A stretch of 64,000 nt of DNA from positions 37,279,039 through 37,343,038 of the forward strand of contig OY997590.1 in the NCBI GenBank assembly GCA_963921825.1, in the 5' to 3' direction. The notes beneath the pieces are model-generated. The model did not search any database. It was not told the DNA's origin and saw nothing but the letters and a program-made list of their open reading frames with translations. Every line of letters starts with the position of its first letter. Within the stretch, counting starts at the first letter, position 1. The DNA is from Erodium maritimum. Its lineage: Eukaryota > Streptophyta > Magnoliopsida > Geraniales > Geraniaceae. The position numbers were made by a program, and so were the translations under genes. Shown piece after piece: positions 21,976-31,765 of the stretch.

Positions 21976-22140
21976 AGACGCAGGACCCAGAAACTAATCA
22001 ATCTTCAGCTACCTAGATCTGATCAATATATGATAGATTATAACTAATTAGTAATTACCCAGAGAGCTTATTCATGAGAACACATAGAACCAGTAGAGGA
22101 AGACGACGGAGAGAGATTGAACTAAATGGGTCCTGCGTCT
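21976..22140 (-). promoter_or_regulatory. Perfect 14-nt inverted repeat in the bZIP leader
   Basis: On the sense (minus) strand AGACGCAGGACCCA lies inside the SC-uORF (22140-22127, covering its RRRTH codons), and its exact complement TGGGTCCTGCGTCT lies at 21989-21976, about 70 nt before the main start. The arms are separated by 137 nt that include the SC-uORF stop and the six-codon uORF. In the mRNA this could form a long-range stem. Function is inferred. Confidence 0.7.
22055..22075 (-). CDS. Six-codon uORF overlapping the SC-uORF stop
   Basis: Reads MNKLSG then TAA. Its ATG overlaps the SC-uORF stop codon in the arrangement TCATGA, which would allow termination-coupled reinitiation. Its role is inferred only. 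Confidence 0.6.
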   Translation of the reverse strand: MNKLSG

Positions 22141-22197
22141 GAGGGAGGAATTTATCATAAACCCGGAGCGGAGGATTTCACTGAGAACTGGAGACAT
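22072..22197 (-). CDS. Sucrose-control uORF (SC-uORF) in the bZIP leader
   Basis: A 41-codon ORF starts at 22197 with MSPVLSEILRSGF and ends SLSVVFLYWFYVFS followed by TGA at 22074-22072, about 165 nt upstream of the main ATG. Length and C-terminus match the conserved peptide upstream of S1 bZIP genes, whose nascent chain stalls ribosomes at high sucrose and represses main-ORF translation (established for Arabidopsis bZIP11). The RRRTHLVQ core is also present. No intron interrupts it. It is the best evidence for how this gene is regulated. Confidence 0.95.
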   Translation of the reverse strand: MSPVLSEILRSGFMINSSLRRRTHLVQSLSVVFLYWFYVFS

Positions 22198-22231
22198 GAA
22201 TTTCAAACATTAAGATCAACAGCTTAAGCAT
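22178..22231 (-). CDS. 17-codon uORF overlapping the SC-uORF start
   Basis: Starts ATGCTTAAG at 22231 and stops at 22180-22178, in a different frame from the SC-uORF, whose ATG at 22197 it overlaps. Ribosomes translating it would bypass the SC-uORF start. No conservation is claimed. Confidence 0.55.
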   Translation of the reverse strand: MLKLLILMFEIHVSSSQ

Positions 22232-22242
22232 CAAGATTTCAT
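22231..22242 (-). CDS. Three-codon uORF at the front of the bZIP leader
   Basis: ATGAAATCTTGA; its stop overlaps the next uORF start as TGATG. It is counted as a uORF only if the transcript begins upstream of 22242. Confidence 0.45.
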   Translation of the reverse strand: MKS

Positions 22243-22589
22243 TAACAGACAGAGCTTCAGATCTGAAAAATATAAAACCTATAGAGGAGGGAGAGAAGGA
22301 AAGAGGAAGAGGTTTAGGATGGTGTGGAGGAGCCAATTTAAAGAAGGAGAAAGCGAGAGAAAAATAATAAGAAAACTAAAGTAAAAAGAGCAGTGGAAAG
22401 AATCTCCTATTAGAAGAGAGTTGGTGGCAAGATTGGACGTATGGGGTGGAGAGAAATTTCCAGGACCGTCCAATTACAGCTGGTGAGCAAGACACTATTA
22501 ATTTTTCTATTTGAACGCTACTTCCAAATAAGCTTTTTCGCCATTATTTATCTACTTTCACCTCTCTTTCACCGCCAGTAGCGGTTTTA
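22243..22589 (-). promoter_or_regulatory. Short promoter and start-site region of the bZIP gene
   Basis: On the minus strand this holds pyrimidine-rich leader-like sequence (CTCTTCCTCTTTCC) and a weak TATA-like TTTAAATT near 22340. Only about 350 bp separate the first uORF from the Harbinger element at 22593. Confidence 0.4.
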
Positions 22590-22592
22590 TTA

Positions 22593-24927
22593 GAGCATGT
22601 ACAACAGAAAGGATTTTAGTCAGGAAATGAGAGTGCAGAATTTGTGCTGACTGTACAAAAGTGAGGGATTGGGAGTGCAGAAAAGTGGGAGTTTTGCAAC
22701 AGAAAGGACCTCTGAGGTCCTAGGAGTGCAGAACAATGCTGACTGGATTATTAATTGATATTTTGCTATTTTATTTAATTCGTTATCAGAAACCGTTTAA
22801 ATTATTTATAATTTAAACAATTTTGGAAATAAAATAAGTAATGACAATAAATAATTCATAAATAAATTTTATTCAACCCCTTTTAATACAACCCAAAACA
22901 AAATACAAGTTCAAAAATCATCCTCTGTTGGGTCGACATCCGGTGGTGGGGGTTGTCGTCAAAGATCATCAATTTGGGCTTTAAGGGTGGCTATGAGTTG
23001 TCGCAGTTCGGACTTGAAAAACCTATGGTCTGCCATACCCTCTTCGTCGTAGGAAGATATATCCGCCCCCAACAGGGACTTGTAGGTGGCGAGGTTTGCT
23101 TCCCACTGTTGGGTTAATGTCTGTATCAGGCGATGCCTTTCTACATGTTGTTCGCCACGTGAACGTTCAGCATCCACCCGTGAACGTTCCAGCTCGGTGA
23201 AGGCAGACATTTGGGCCGTGAGGACGGTCCCCTTCTTTGCGGCCTTCGCTTCCTTCTTCCCTTGCGGTCGGCGAGGGGGACTTGGGGCGGTCTCAGGGGA
23301 TGGGGGTGTGTCGCTGAGAGGGACCTGAGTCCCTTCGTAGTTGTCGCTTCCTCCCCATTCTGGTGGTTGGGACTCACCACTGAGATGTGTGCCCTCCTCC
23401 CCTGTGCTTGTGGGTGGGATTGAGCTGTAAGCCCCAACCTCATCCAATCGATGTCGTTGTTGCCGTACCTGACTGCGGACGGTTCCCATTGTGCCCTCCT
23501 GGGCAGTGAACTTCGTGACGCCCTCGATCCTCGTCACCTAATGATCCAGGTCAAACTTTAGTGGGTGGTCTTTCACCACTTTCCCTGCGTCCTCCCTCAT
23601 TTTCTTCGCACGTCTCAAGTGCTCTTCCGGGTTTGCGCCGCTCGGATTCTCGGCCTTGGACCTCTTCAAATAGCTGAGCATCCTCCTTGTCTGCCCAAAA
23701 TCTCTGAGCCAACGTTTCTTGATAGCTTCCCAGCGGCGATGTGGGAAACCTCCCCTCGAGTTGTATTTCCTCGTAACTTCGCACCAGAATGTGCTGCCGG
23801 TTTGAGAGTTTCCCTTGACGGCGTCTTTTGTAGTGCTCAACCAGCAAGTTATGAGGTGGTGGTCCTCCTCCTTGCTGAATGTCCGGCCCTCCGGATCTGG
23901 TTCTTCGGGTTGGGCTCGGGGTTGGGCTCGGGCTCGGGCAGAGGCTCGGACTCGTCGTTTGGAAGGTCCGGCAGAGGATGGTTGGGGGGTTTGTACGTCG
24001 GGTAGTGGGTGGCCCTCGTAGTTGTAGAATTGGGGTGGTAGCGAGAACCCTTGCGGGGTCATCCCAAATTGTGCTGGCACCTGGAACGGTGGCGTTTGGA
24101 AACCTTGTGGGGGCATGCCCTATTGTGATGGCACTTGGAACCCTGGCGCCATTTGGAATTGTTGGGGACGGTATTGCCCTAATAAAAAAATTTTAATACA
24201 ATAAATTAAGTGCAAAAAATTAAAATAATAAAATAAGTGCAAAAAATTAATACAATAAATTAAGTGAAAATTGTAACACAATGTATTAATATAATAAAAT
24301 AATTAAAAAAATGAATACAATGCATTAATACAATAAATTAAGTAAAAAAATTACGTTACATAAATAATAAGTTTGCACTTACCTGAACTCGACCCCGGTT
24401 GCGAGTATTGGGAGAAAGAGGAGTTCTCCCGGTTGTCCCCTAGCAGGTCTTGCAAATTATGTGCCAGTTCGTCGGGGCTGAATCCGACTTCGTCACCAGC
24501 TGACTGTGCACGAGACCCAACGTCGCCCGACATTTTTTCACGAGAATAATTGAAACGAGAGAGGAGAATTTGGGAAGGAGAGAGTGAAGTTGGATAGTGG
24601 TAGTAGAAAGTGGTGTGAAAAAAATGAGAGGAGAAGGGTATTTATAGGGGTCTTTTAGTTGATTTTTGAATTAAAAAAAACTAGCCGTTAGTGCCAACGG
24701 TCGGGACACGTGGTGGCACCACACGCTGCCAGCGCAGGAGATGGCGTGACGGCGCGTCCAGCGCGCTCGGCCAGCGAGAGAGGGGAGCGGGGAGCGGTGC
24801 AAGGGGAGCGGGAGCGCGAGAATGGGGAGCGGAACCGTGTTTTTCCGCCTCCACAGCGGAACGACCAGCGCGCCCGGCCAGCGAACGCGACGGCGCGGGG
24901 AGCGGGGCCGTTCTGTTGTGCTTGCTC
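22593..24927 (-). mobile_element. PIF/Harbinger element carrying ORF1 only
   Basis: Left end GAGCATGTACAACAGAA, right end the reverse complement of GAGCAAGCACAACAGAA. Target copies are TTA (22590-22592) and TTG (24928-24930), one mismatch. At 2,335 bp it encodes the Myb/SANT-like ORF1 on the minus strand but shows no DDE transposase ORF. It belongs to the same family as the MITE at 2212-3000. Confidence 0.8.
22959..24533 (-). pseudogene. Harbinger ORF1 (Myb/SANT-like protein), two exons, two nonsense codons
   Basis: Exon 1 is 24533-24383, starting MSGDVGSRAQ and ending at a strong donor TTCAG/GTAAGT. Exon 2 starts at 24178 after TTATTAG. Joining keeps the frame. A TAG at 24122-24120 and another at 23540-23538 interrupt it. 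Between them lies the trihelix-like region (FSKEEDHHLITCW, WCEVTRKYN, RRWEAIKKRW). After the second stop the frame stays open to 22959, with a Gln/Arg-rich C-terminus. In this superfamily ORF1 partners with the ORF2 transposase for DNA binding and nuclear import. The two stops make it probably inactive unless read through or edited. Confidence 0.8.
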
Positions 24928-24930
24928 TTG

Positions 24931-25986
24931 AACCATTGAAAGCGTGCGGTAACTGAAGAAAAATAGCTTGAAATCTGAGGACGTTGTGTGTAAACTTGTT
25001 GAAGTGAAATTCCATCCCTACCCTCCGAGATGATGGCCATACACAGGCACAACCTTAAAGCATTGGTATCATTGCGATTTACGGTTCACTAGACTGAGAG
25101 TTGCAACTTATAAATCGTTGACCAGTCAATAAAAATGGACGTCCCAATAGATGTAAGGGATTTAAGCAGGAAGATGGACCTAACTCGGGCAGCCGAATAA
25201 CGAGGAGCGGTGGAGGTCGAGGTTGGCACTCTAACGCTTGGGTTTGGCTCATGCAGCACATTTGGTCCATGCAGCGGGGGCATGGGAGAGCATGACTCTA
25301 ATTCCGTACGGGAGCTTGACCACAGAATAGGGACGAGCCTCGAGGGGAAGGAAAACCTTGAGAACGGATTGGGACAATCGTCCATGGGCGGTGAGTCCGC
25401 CACACTAGGATGAAAGGAGGGATATAGAGTTGACCCGAGAACCTAGAGGTCTGGCCGGCTCACGAGGCACAAGGGGCTAGGGGTAGATAATTGGGAGCCG
25501 TACGCCACCATTGTTTCTCGCTGGTGAATGGTCGTGGTGGTGTAGACCATCGTACATAGAGGGCGAAGACCGGTATGTGGTGGATAAAGGGCATTCGTAG
25601 GTGGCCTAGAGAACCAGATCGTCTATTGCCGAACGCGTACGATCAGAGAGGAGCATGCAGAGGAGGATGACGACGTAAAGAGGATAACGGTCGAAGCTCT
25701 CTTAAAGATCCTTCTCCTATATATTAGGATCACAAAAACCATAGGCGGTGGTGGTAGGGGAGTCATCCTTGAATGACAAGGCGTCATCGTGGCGTTAAAG
25801 GTGCAAGTGACGTGTCAGGACACGGGGGTGATGGAGCAACCATTAGAACGCAGGGTAAAGTGACTAGGTTTAGGATTTCCACTATCGGCTCTTACGATAT
25901 TTTTTTGAATCGCTTTGTTATAAGTTTTAAAGTGTTTATACGGTTAAAAGTGCATTTAGTATATTAAAGCAATTACATTTTTGGAA

Positions 25987-25988
<2 letters not shown>
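24931..25988. other. Unassigned degraded sequence
   Basis: A coding-like plus-strand stretch at about 25130-25410 (reading MDVPIDVRDLSRKMDL) is broken by stops and not recognised. The rest is GC-moderate with no motif I can name; transposon debris is most likely. Confidence 0.3.

Positions 25989-25989
<1 letters not shown>

Positions 25990-26048
<59 letters not shown>
25990..26048. repeat. (AT)n microsatellite
   Basis: About 29 uninterrupted AT dinucleotides. Confidence 0.98.
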
Positions 26049-26050
<2 letters not shown>

Positions 26051-26079
26051 CATTCATTTTCGAAACGAAAACAAAGAAC

Positions 26080-27200
26080 AAGAGGTGAACCCTCAAATAT
26101 ACCAAAGAGCATGCCGTCTAGACACCTCAAAACTAGCACAACCAACCTGAAGTTCTAATAACCAGATATTCCTAACTTCAAGCAAGCATACACAAGTAAT
26201 CCTACACAAAAAACTCAACAACAAGGGACTAATTCCAGTACAAGAACATGTAAACTAAACAACTAAATAGGTACGAACCCAGATTTTACAATCTTTAAGC
26301 CCGAAAAATAGTGCACGAAACAAACAAAAAAGGTCTCGCATACCTAGATTTAACAACCTTAAGCCCGGAAGAACAGAGAAGGAAAAAACACAGAGCCAAT
26401 CCCTTCATAACTCAAATTACAGCTAACAATCCAACCAGTTACCAAATCCAGATTACCTCACCGAAGGCCCAAGGGCTGCGGCTACTGGTGGCCAACACCA
26501 TGACGACAGAGAACCCTCATACCTTTCAAGGTTGAAGCTGCAACAAAGCCATCTAAGACACAACACTCGGGTCCGTCCAGCACCAGAACACTAAGTCTCC
26601 GCCACCAACGAGCACGGAACAAGGGACAGATCGACTGAGAAGCGGATGAAAGAAAGGAAACAAAAGAGTTGACTATACCGAGAATATCCAACAAGAACCA
26701 GTAGATCTCGAGTGAAGAGGAAAACCTCTGACCTGGAAGTGAAGAAGCTCCATCAGGTGCAAAGTGTCGGAGACCAGAGAGGAAAGCATCCACCTCTTCA
26801 ACAAATTTGATTGCATAAATGATTCCCACCGATAAAGCAATACCAGACGCCTAACAGGACCCGAATCGTTGACCTCCTCTGGCTGGAGGAAACAGAGCGC
26901 CACCACACCCCCAGACTTGGAAACGTCCAGATCCACACTGAATCCTTGACGAGAAAACGATTCTCATCATGGATCTGTAGAGAAAAACCGTAGAAGCCCC
27001 GAAACAGAGACCAGTGATAGAGAAAAGGCCAGATCGAGGTCCAAAAGGATGAAGGCAGACTTGAAAGGGGGAGAAGAAGAAACAGTGAAAGGGAAGGTGA
27101 GAAGGTAGAAGGAGAAGAGAGGTTGTACCACCGACGACAGCCATAGTCATATGACCATAGCCATCACCGATGACGGAGAAGAAAGTACAGAAACGACGGG
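26080..27200 (-). repeat. Degraded dispersed repeat, probable minus-strand retroposon
   Basis: Shares motifs and layout (for example GGCCAACACC and GC-rich blocks ending in an A/G-rich flank) with 42170-43220 and 46670-47725. It has no intact ORF. LINE-related origin is a guess from composition and orientation. Confidence 0.35.
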
Positions 27201-30053
27201 GTTAGGTATTGTTTCACAAGAGGTTGATAGAGAATAGAGGATATTATCTCTAATAGTACTATGGAGGACATTAAAGCAAGTAGTTGATGATTTTTTTTGT
27301 TCACACATCACAAGTAACAAAAAAATAATTTCATTGTAAATTTTATTTGTTCGTCTTACATGTATAAGTGGTTTATAAGAATAGTATATGTTCATTAAAT
27401 ATTTTCAAGACATTAATTGGAACACTTTTAATAATGAGGAAATTACATATACCATCTTGTAACGTTCAAGTCTTTTATACATTTGTATTTAAGAACAATA
27501 AATTATCAAGTAATCAAACCAGTTGCTTGCAATTTCCCTTGATACATTTAGGGTGCTAGATTGCTTGTTCCAAGCTGGTTTTGGTGAATCATATGAACTC
27601 TGATTCTTGGATTTTAGCTTCATATGGCTAGTTTCCTTCGGTTTAAAGGACCCAAATAGGATCTACGACTGGGGTCGTAATAGGAACTGGGATATTTAAT
27701 ATTGCTTATCACCATATATTTATCTTCAATGATTGATTTGAAAATTCAATTTGGATCGGTGTTTGGGCTTTCTTCTTCGCTCGTGGTGATTTGAGATTGG
27801 CCGCCATGTGCTCCTTTCATAAAAGAAAGAAATGCAAGATCTGATATCTTTCAAATATTGATGGAAATTTAGTGAGAAAAAATTGTGCCATTAAGCTGGC
27901 AACTAGGGCTCACACATTTTTTCTGTGGGGTGAAGTATTTGATGATGATGCTTAATTGGAGAAGCCATTCTATGCACATGCTAGCATGTACGATGGCAGT
28001 ACCTATTGCCACGAATGAGAGGGGGTCCTAGGGACGACAATGGGACGCGTACAAGATGGTGTTCATGATCCGGACATTGCCTTGTTTCAATACTCCCGTT
28101 ATACTGTTGCTATGTTCCCGTTCATGTCTGTTCTTTCACTGTATCGTTTGCATCGGGGCATTTCTAATCCGCCCCGTTTTCAGATGTCATTGTTGAGAAT
28201 TGATCTCGAAATCAACACCATCAATAATCATTCCATTAAAACCCTTCATCCCTGAATCAATGACCATCCATTATAAACCCTTATTCCCCAAATCGATAAT
28301 CACCCATTACAAACTCTTAATCCTAGAAGCATCAATTAATTTGTAGACGAAACTTTGAAGGGCAATACCCAATTCTGGCTCTACCACCTGAACTATTAGA
28401 AACACCGCCTTTCTTCTGGTTAAGATCTCAATGAGAAGTGGGAACAACAGTGATGGCGCCATTTGCTAAGGTGGACTGGGGTTTCTATCTCGTAGATGAA
28501 TCAAATGAGATATAGAAGAAGTTATCGGTTTGGTGGTTGTTGGATCGAAGGAGATCTCGCCAGAGTTGATGTCAATGCTTTCATGCTTGCCGACCAAATC
28601 GAAAGAGAGAGAAGACATCACCAGACGTGGAAGTCGACGGATCAAAGGAGACGGTGATGGTGTTCAGCGAAAATTAGAGTAGGATGTGTGTTGTGTGTGT
28701 CTATCTGTAGAAAGAAGGGAGAAGTACAAAATGTCTCATCAACACATTAAAAAAAATTCCAAGTGACTTAGGACCCGATATCAACAATGATAAGATATTA
28801 AACTCTTTCTGCATGCACATGTCGAGGTAAAATTGTAAGGAATCACAATAACGGGCCACATGCTATAAGGCACAACACTTGTACTAAATGGAAAAAACAC
28901 GTATATGGCTAATGCAAGACGCATGTTGCGTTTCCCCTTTTGAAATTCTGAATGCAATAGCAAGATGTCACTTAAGATGTTAGAGCTTGTTTAATAACAT
29001 CTCGTTCCATCAACCATAGGTGGTTGATTAATTGAACCTCCATCTCTTGAACTTTCCATTTTGCACGTTCATAATTATTTCCCTTCAAAATCACACCTCT
29101 TGGATCGGGTGACCTGCTCTACTACCAATTGAAATTCTGAATGCAATAGCAAGATGTCACTTAAGATGTTAGAGCATGTTTAATGACATCTTGATATATT
29201 AACTGAAAGTTAAAGAGAAATTCAATAAGTAAGCAAACACAAGAACACAAGGTTTATTACCCAGTTCGGTACATCATACCTACGTCCAGGGGCACTTTTC
29301 CAATGGAAAGGTTTTCACTATCAAGTAAACAATCAACATACAAGTTATCATATCCACCGGTCACCCTATGCTATAGTTACAAAGTGACAAACCTAATACA
29401 TGGTCTCCCCTTGAACCCCAGATCCCGTCTTATTTCCACTCTTCGAGCTCCTACAACCTCCGATTGTTCATTTTCTTCAATGAAGGGTTGTGATGCTACA
29501 ATCACAAGAACATAGCTCCAGTTTTTGATCAGTTAAGAAGCATAGCATGAGCATGACAACATTCACTTTGATTCACTTCATTCAGATTCCCAACACGCTA
29601 ATCCAACACGTTTGAGAACTCTGAAATCATGAACTTTAGTTCAATGCATAGAATAGTCCTAAAAGACTATTAGACAAACGAAACTTGCTTACAATATAAT
29701 CTCAAGTGTAATTGTAGATTCGAACAGAGCTTTAATGAATGTACTTGTATAGCTCTAGTTTCCCTTGTATCGTGGCTCCTAGGGTTTTTCACCTCTAGAG
29801 TCACGATCAAGGCAAATTCACTAGTTTCCTTGTCTTTGAGACTTTCTATAATAGAGGAGATATCTATTAAGGTAGTATCTTCATACAAAGAAAACAAATC
29901 CTCTAACCGGATGGACATGGATACGTTCTGGATACACTTGATAAATTTCATGCGCATGTGTTATCGTTCACTGTCATGTCAATGACATTATGTGCTGACA
30001 TTTTCATTCAGCTTCACAACGGTTTACACAAATGATGTCTACTGACATCCTCA
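27201..30053. other. Unassigned AT-rich stretch with a 63-bp direct repeat
   Basis: No credible ORF. From about 29220 the motif CCCAGTTCGGTACATCATACC resembles noncoding LTR sequence common in plants, so part may be an old LTR element. A 63-bp direct repeat is listed separately. Confidence 0.3.
28941..29192 (+). repeat. 63-bp direct repeat, 189 bp apart
   Basis: Copies at 28941-29003 and 29130-29192, both beginning TGAAATTCTGAATGCAATAG and nearly identical until the last bases. Origin unknown. Confidence 0.85.
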
Positions 30054-30340
30054 TTAACATCTTACTTGACACACAAATGGCCAATACAGATGTAAGAACA
30101 CCTTTGAAAAGGCATGATATAACCTGTAGAACACAATATAGGCTTCACCATCAAATAGATGCCTCAAAATGTGAATATCGACTACCCTTTTCACGTGCCA
30201 CTTCATTTCCTCTGCAATGTCAGGTAAACTGTACAACTTCTACAACTGTTGTGTGATGGCGAATTGTCTAACAATTTTCTTCACATTCCCTTTCCCATCA
30301 TAGCGAGGTTTTCCACTAAAATGACATTCTTTCAACTTTT
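30054..30340 (-). pseudogene. CACTA (En/Spm) TNP2 transposase fragment
   Basis: Minus-strand reading gives CHFSGKPRYDGKGN, then AEEMKWHVKRVVDIHILRH and LFDGEA, matching the TNP2 layout (Cys-rich CxxCG-RY segment, a W-x(5)-R-x-V segment and LRHPADGEAW). One in-frame stop and drift indicate a relic. No flanking CACTA ends were located. Confidence 0.6.
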
Positions 30341-31415
30341 TTACTTCAACATAGTATGAACAACAACTAAATTCACAAGTATCTTACGTTTCATAACGCA
30401 TACCATATTCACTATGATTGAGAACACAAGTTTAGAGAAGTTGAGACAAAAAAATTCAATGGGATCTCTCCAACATAAGCCATTAATTATAATTGAAAAC
30501 ATAATATCAAAACAAAATTTTCAAATCTAACATAGCATATTCACTATAATTAACACAATATCTAAACTTTTTTTTTTGTTTCTCCACATTCCTACTTTTT
30601 ATGAATATTCTAATTACCCAATAAGAGTAAAGATTCAGAGGAAGAAAAATAATCGTAACCTAAAAAATATTATATATTTCTAAAACTTCACGAGTTTAGA
30701 TAAAGGCGTAGTAAACTATGCAATGAATGGGTTGGTTGTTAGTGCTTCATCTCTCTAACAAGGCATATACGTCTTCACCTTCAACTTTGGAGCTGAAACA
30801 AAACCATTACACACACAAAGGGTCGTCGTCAGGAGGTGGAGAGCATAGTGAGAGAACATCGCAAATCTAGTAGCCGTCGCTTCAGGAGACCCAACTGTCT
30901 TGATGATTAACACTAGTGCCGATCATCTTCTCGCCGAGAGCGGAGCGTTAGACCCTTCAAATTATCTAGCGTCGTCTTCACGGTGCTCTCTCAAATCAAC
31001 AACGACCACGGTGGTGGAGATTGTGTGAACTCACAAACTACCCACGACGAGGCATTCCATAGCCAACCCACAAGCAAACACGACAGAGCAACATGGTGAA
31101 GCCGCGTTGACAACGATAATGACGGACCGACGTGGGGTGTGTTTCTTATGCAAGGGAGAGGTTGTGCTTTGTATAGGAGAAATAAAACAGAAGTGTAATA
31201 TAGTGGGTAAATCAGTAGATGGAAAAGGACGAAAACAATCTTTATTTAGAGTGAAAAGTGAAAATTAAAAACAAAAGTAATGAAAATTACGATGCATGCC
31301 ATTATTGATACATTTATTCTCATCCATTAAAATCTAACCATCAAGTGGTTACGATTAGTCCCTAATTTGTATTTAAAGATATGGTTTTTAGTGGATTGTA
31401 TACCTAAAATATCAT
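30341..31415. other. Unassigned AT-rich sequence
   Basis: Low-complexity AT stretch to about 30700, then a GC-richer block at 30780-31130 without an open frame. No feature recognised. Confidence 0.3.
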
Positions 31416-31762
31416 ATGGAGCAAGGAAAGATGAGAGGGGAGGGTTCGTCGGCGTCGGTGGGACATCCTAAAAATTCATTTGGCGGGTTTGTTGGTGGGT
31501 CGAAAAGCTTTATTGAGACGTTGATTAAAGATCATTCAGGGAGATGCAGCACAACCCGAGCTCATTATAATAACTCCAACCGGTTAACCAAGGTTTTCAT
31601 TTGTAAACTTCCCTTTAATACTACTCAGGAGTGGTTTGATTCCTATTTTGAGAGTGTTGTTAAGAATGTCAATTCCATCGTGATTCAAAGACCGAACCGG
31701 CGAGGAATTGTTTTTGGATTCATTCACCTTCAGAAGAGAAATCTGGTGAGAACCATGTTTTA
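31416..31762 (+). pseudogene. LINE ORF1-like RRM protein, 5' part
   Basis: An ATG at 31416 opens 115 codons. From about residue 52, TKVFICKLPFNTTQEW, then VNSIVIQRPNRRGIVFGFI, is a recognisable RRM (RNP2 and RNP1). RRM-type ORF1 proteins are common in plant L1 elements, where they bind element RNA. The frame stops at the insertion of the long-arm element at 31766, and similar coding text resumes beyond 33330. Confidence 0.6.
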
Positions 31763-31765
31763 ACG

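Noticed and set aside
23565..24005. 146-codon plus-strand ORF
   Set aside because: Antisense shadow of Harbinger ORF1.
24671..25052. Several overlapping Arg/Pro/Ala-rich ORFs on both strands
   Set aside because: Caused by GC-rich subterminal sequence of the Harbinger element; no start context or motif.
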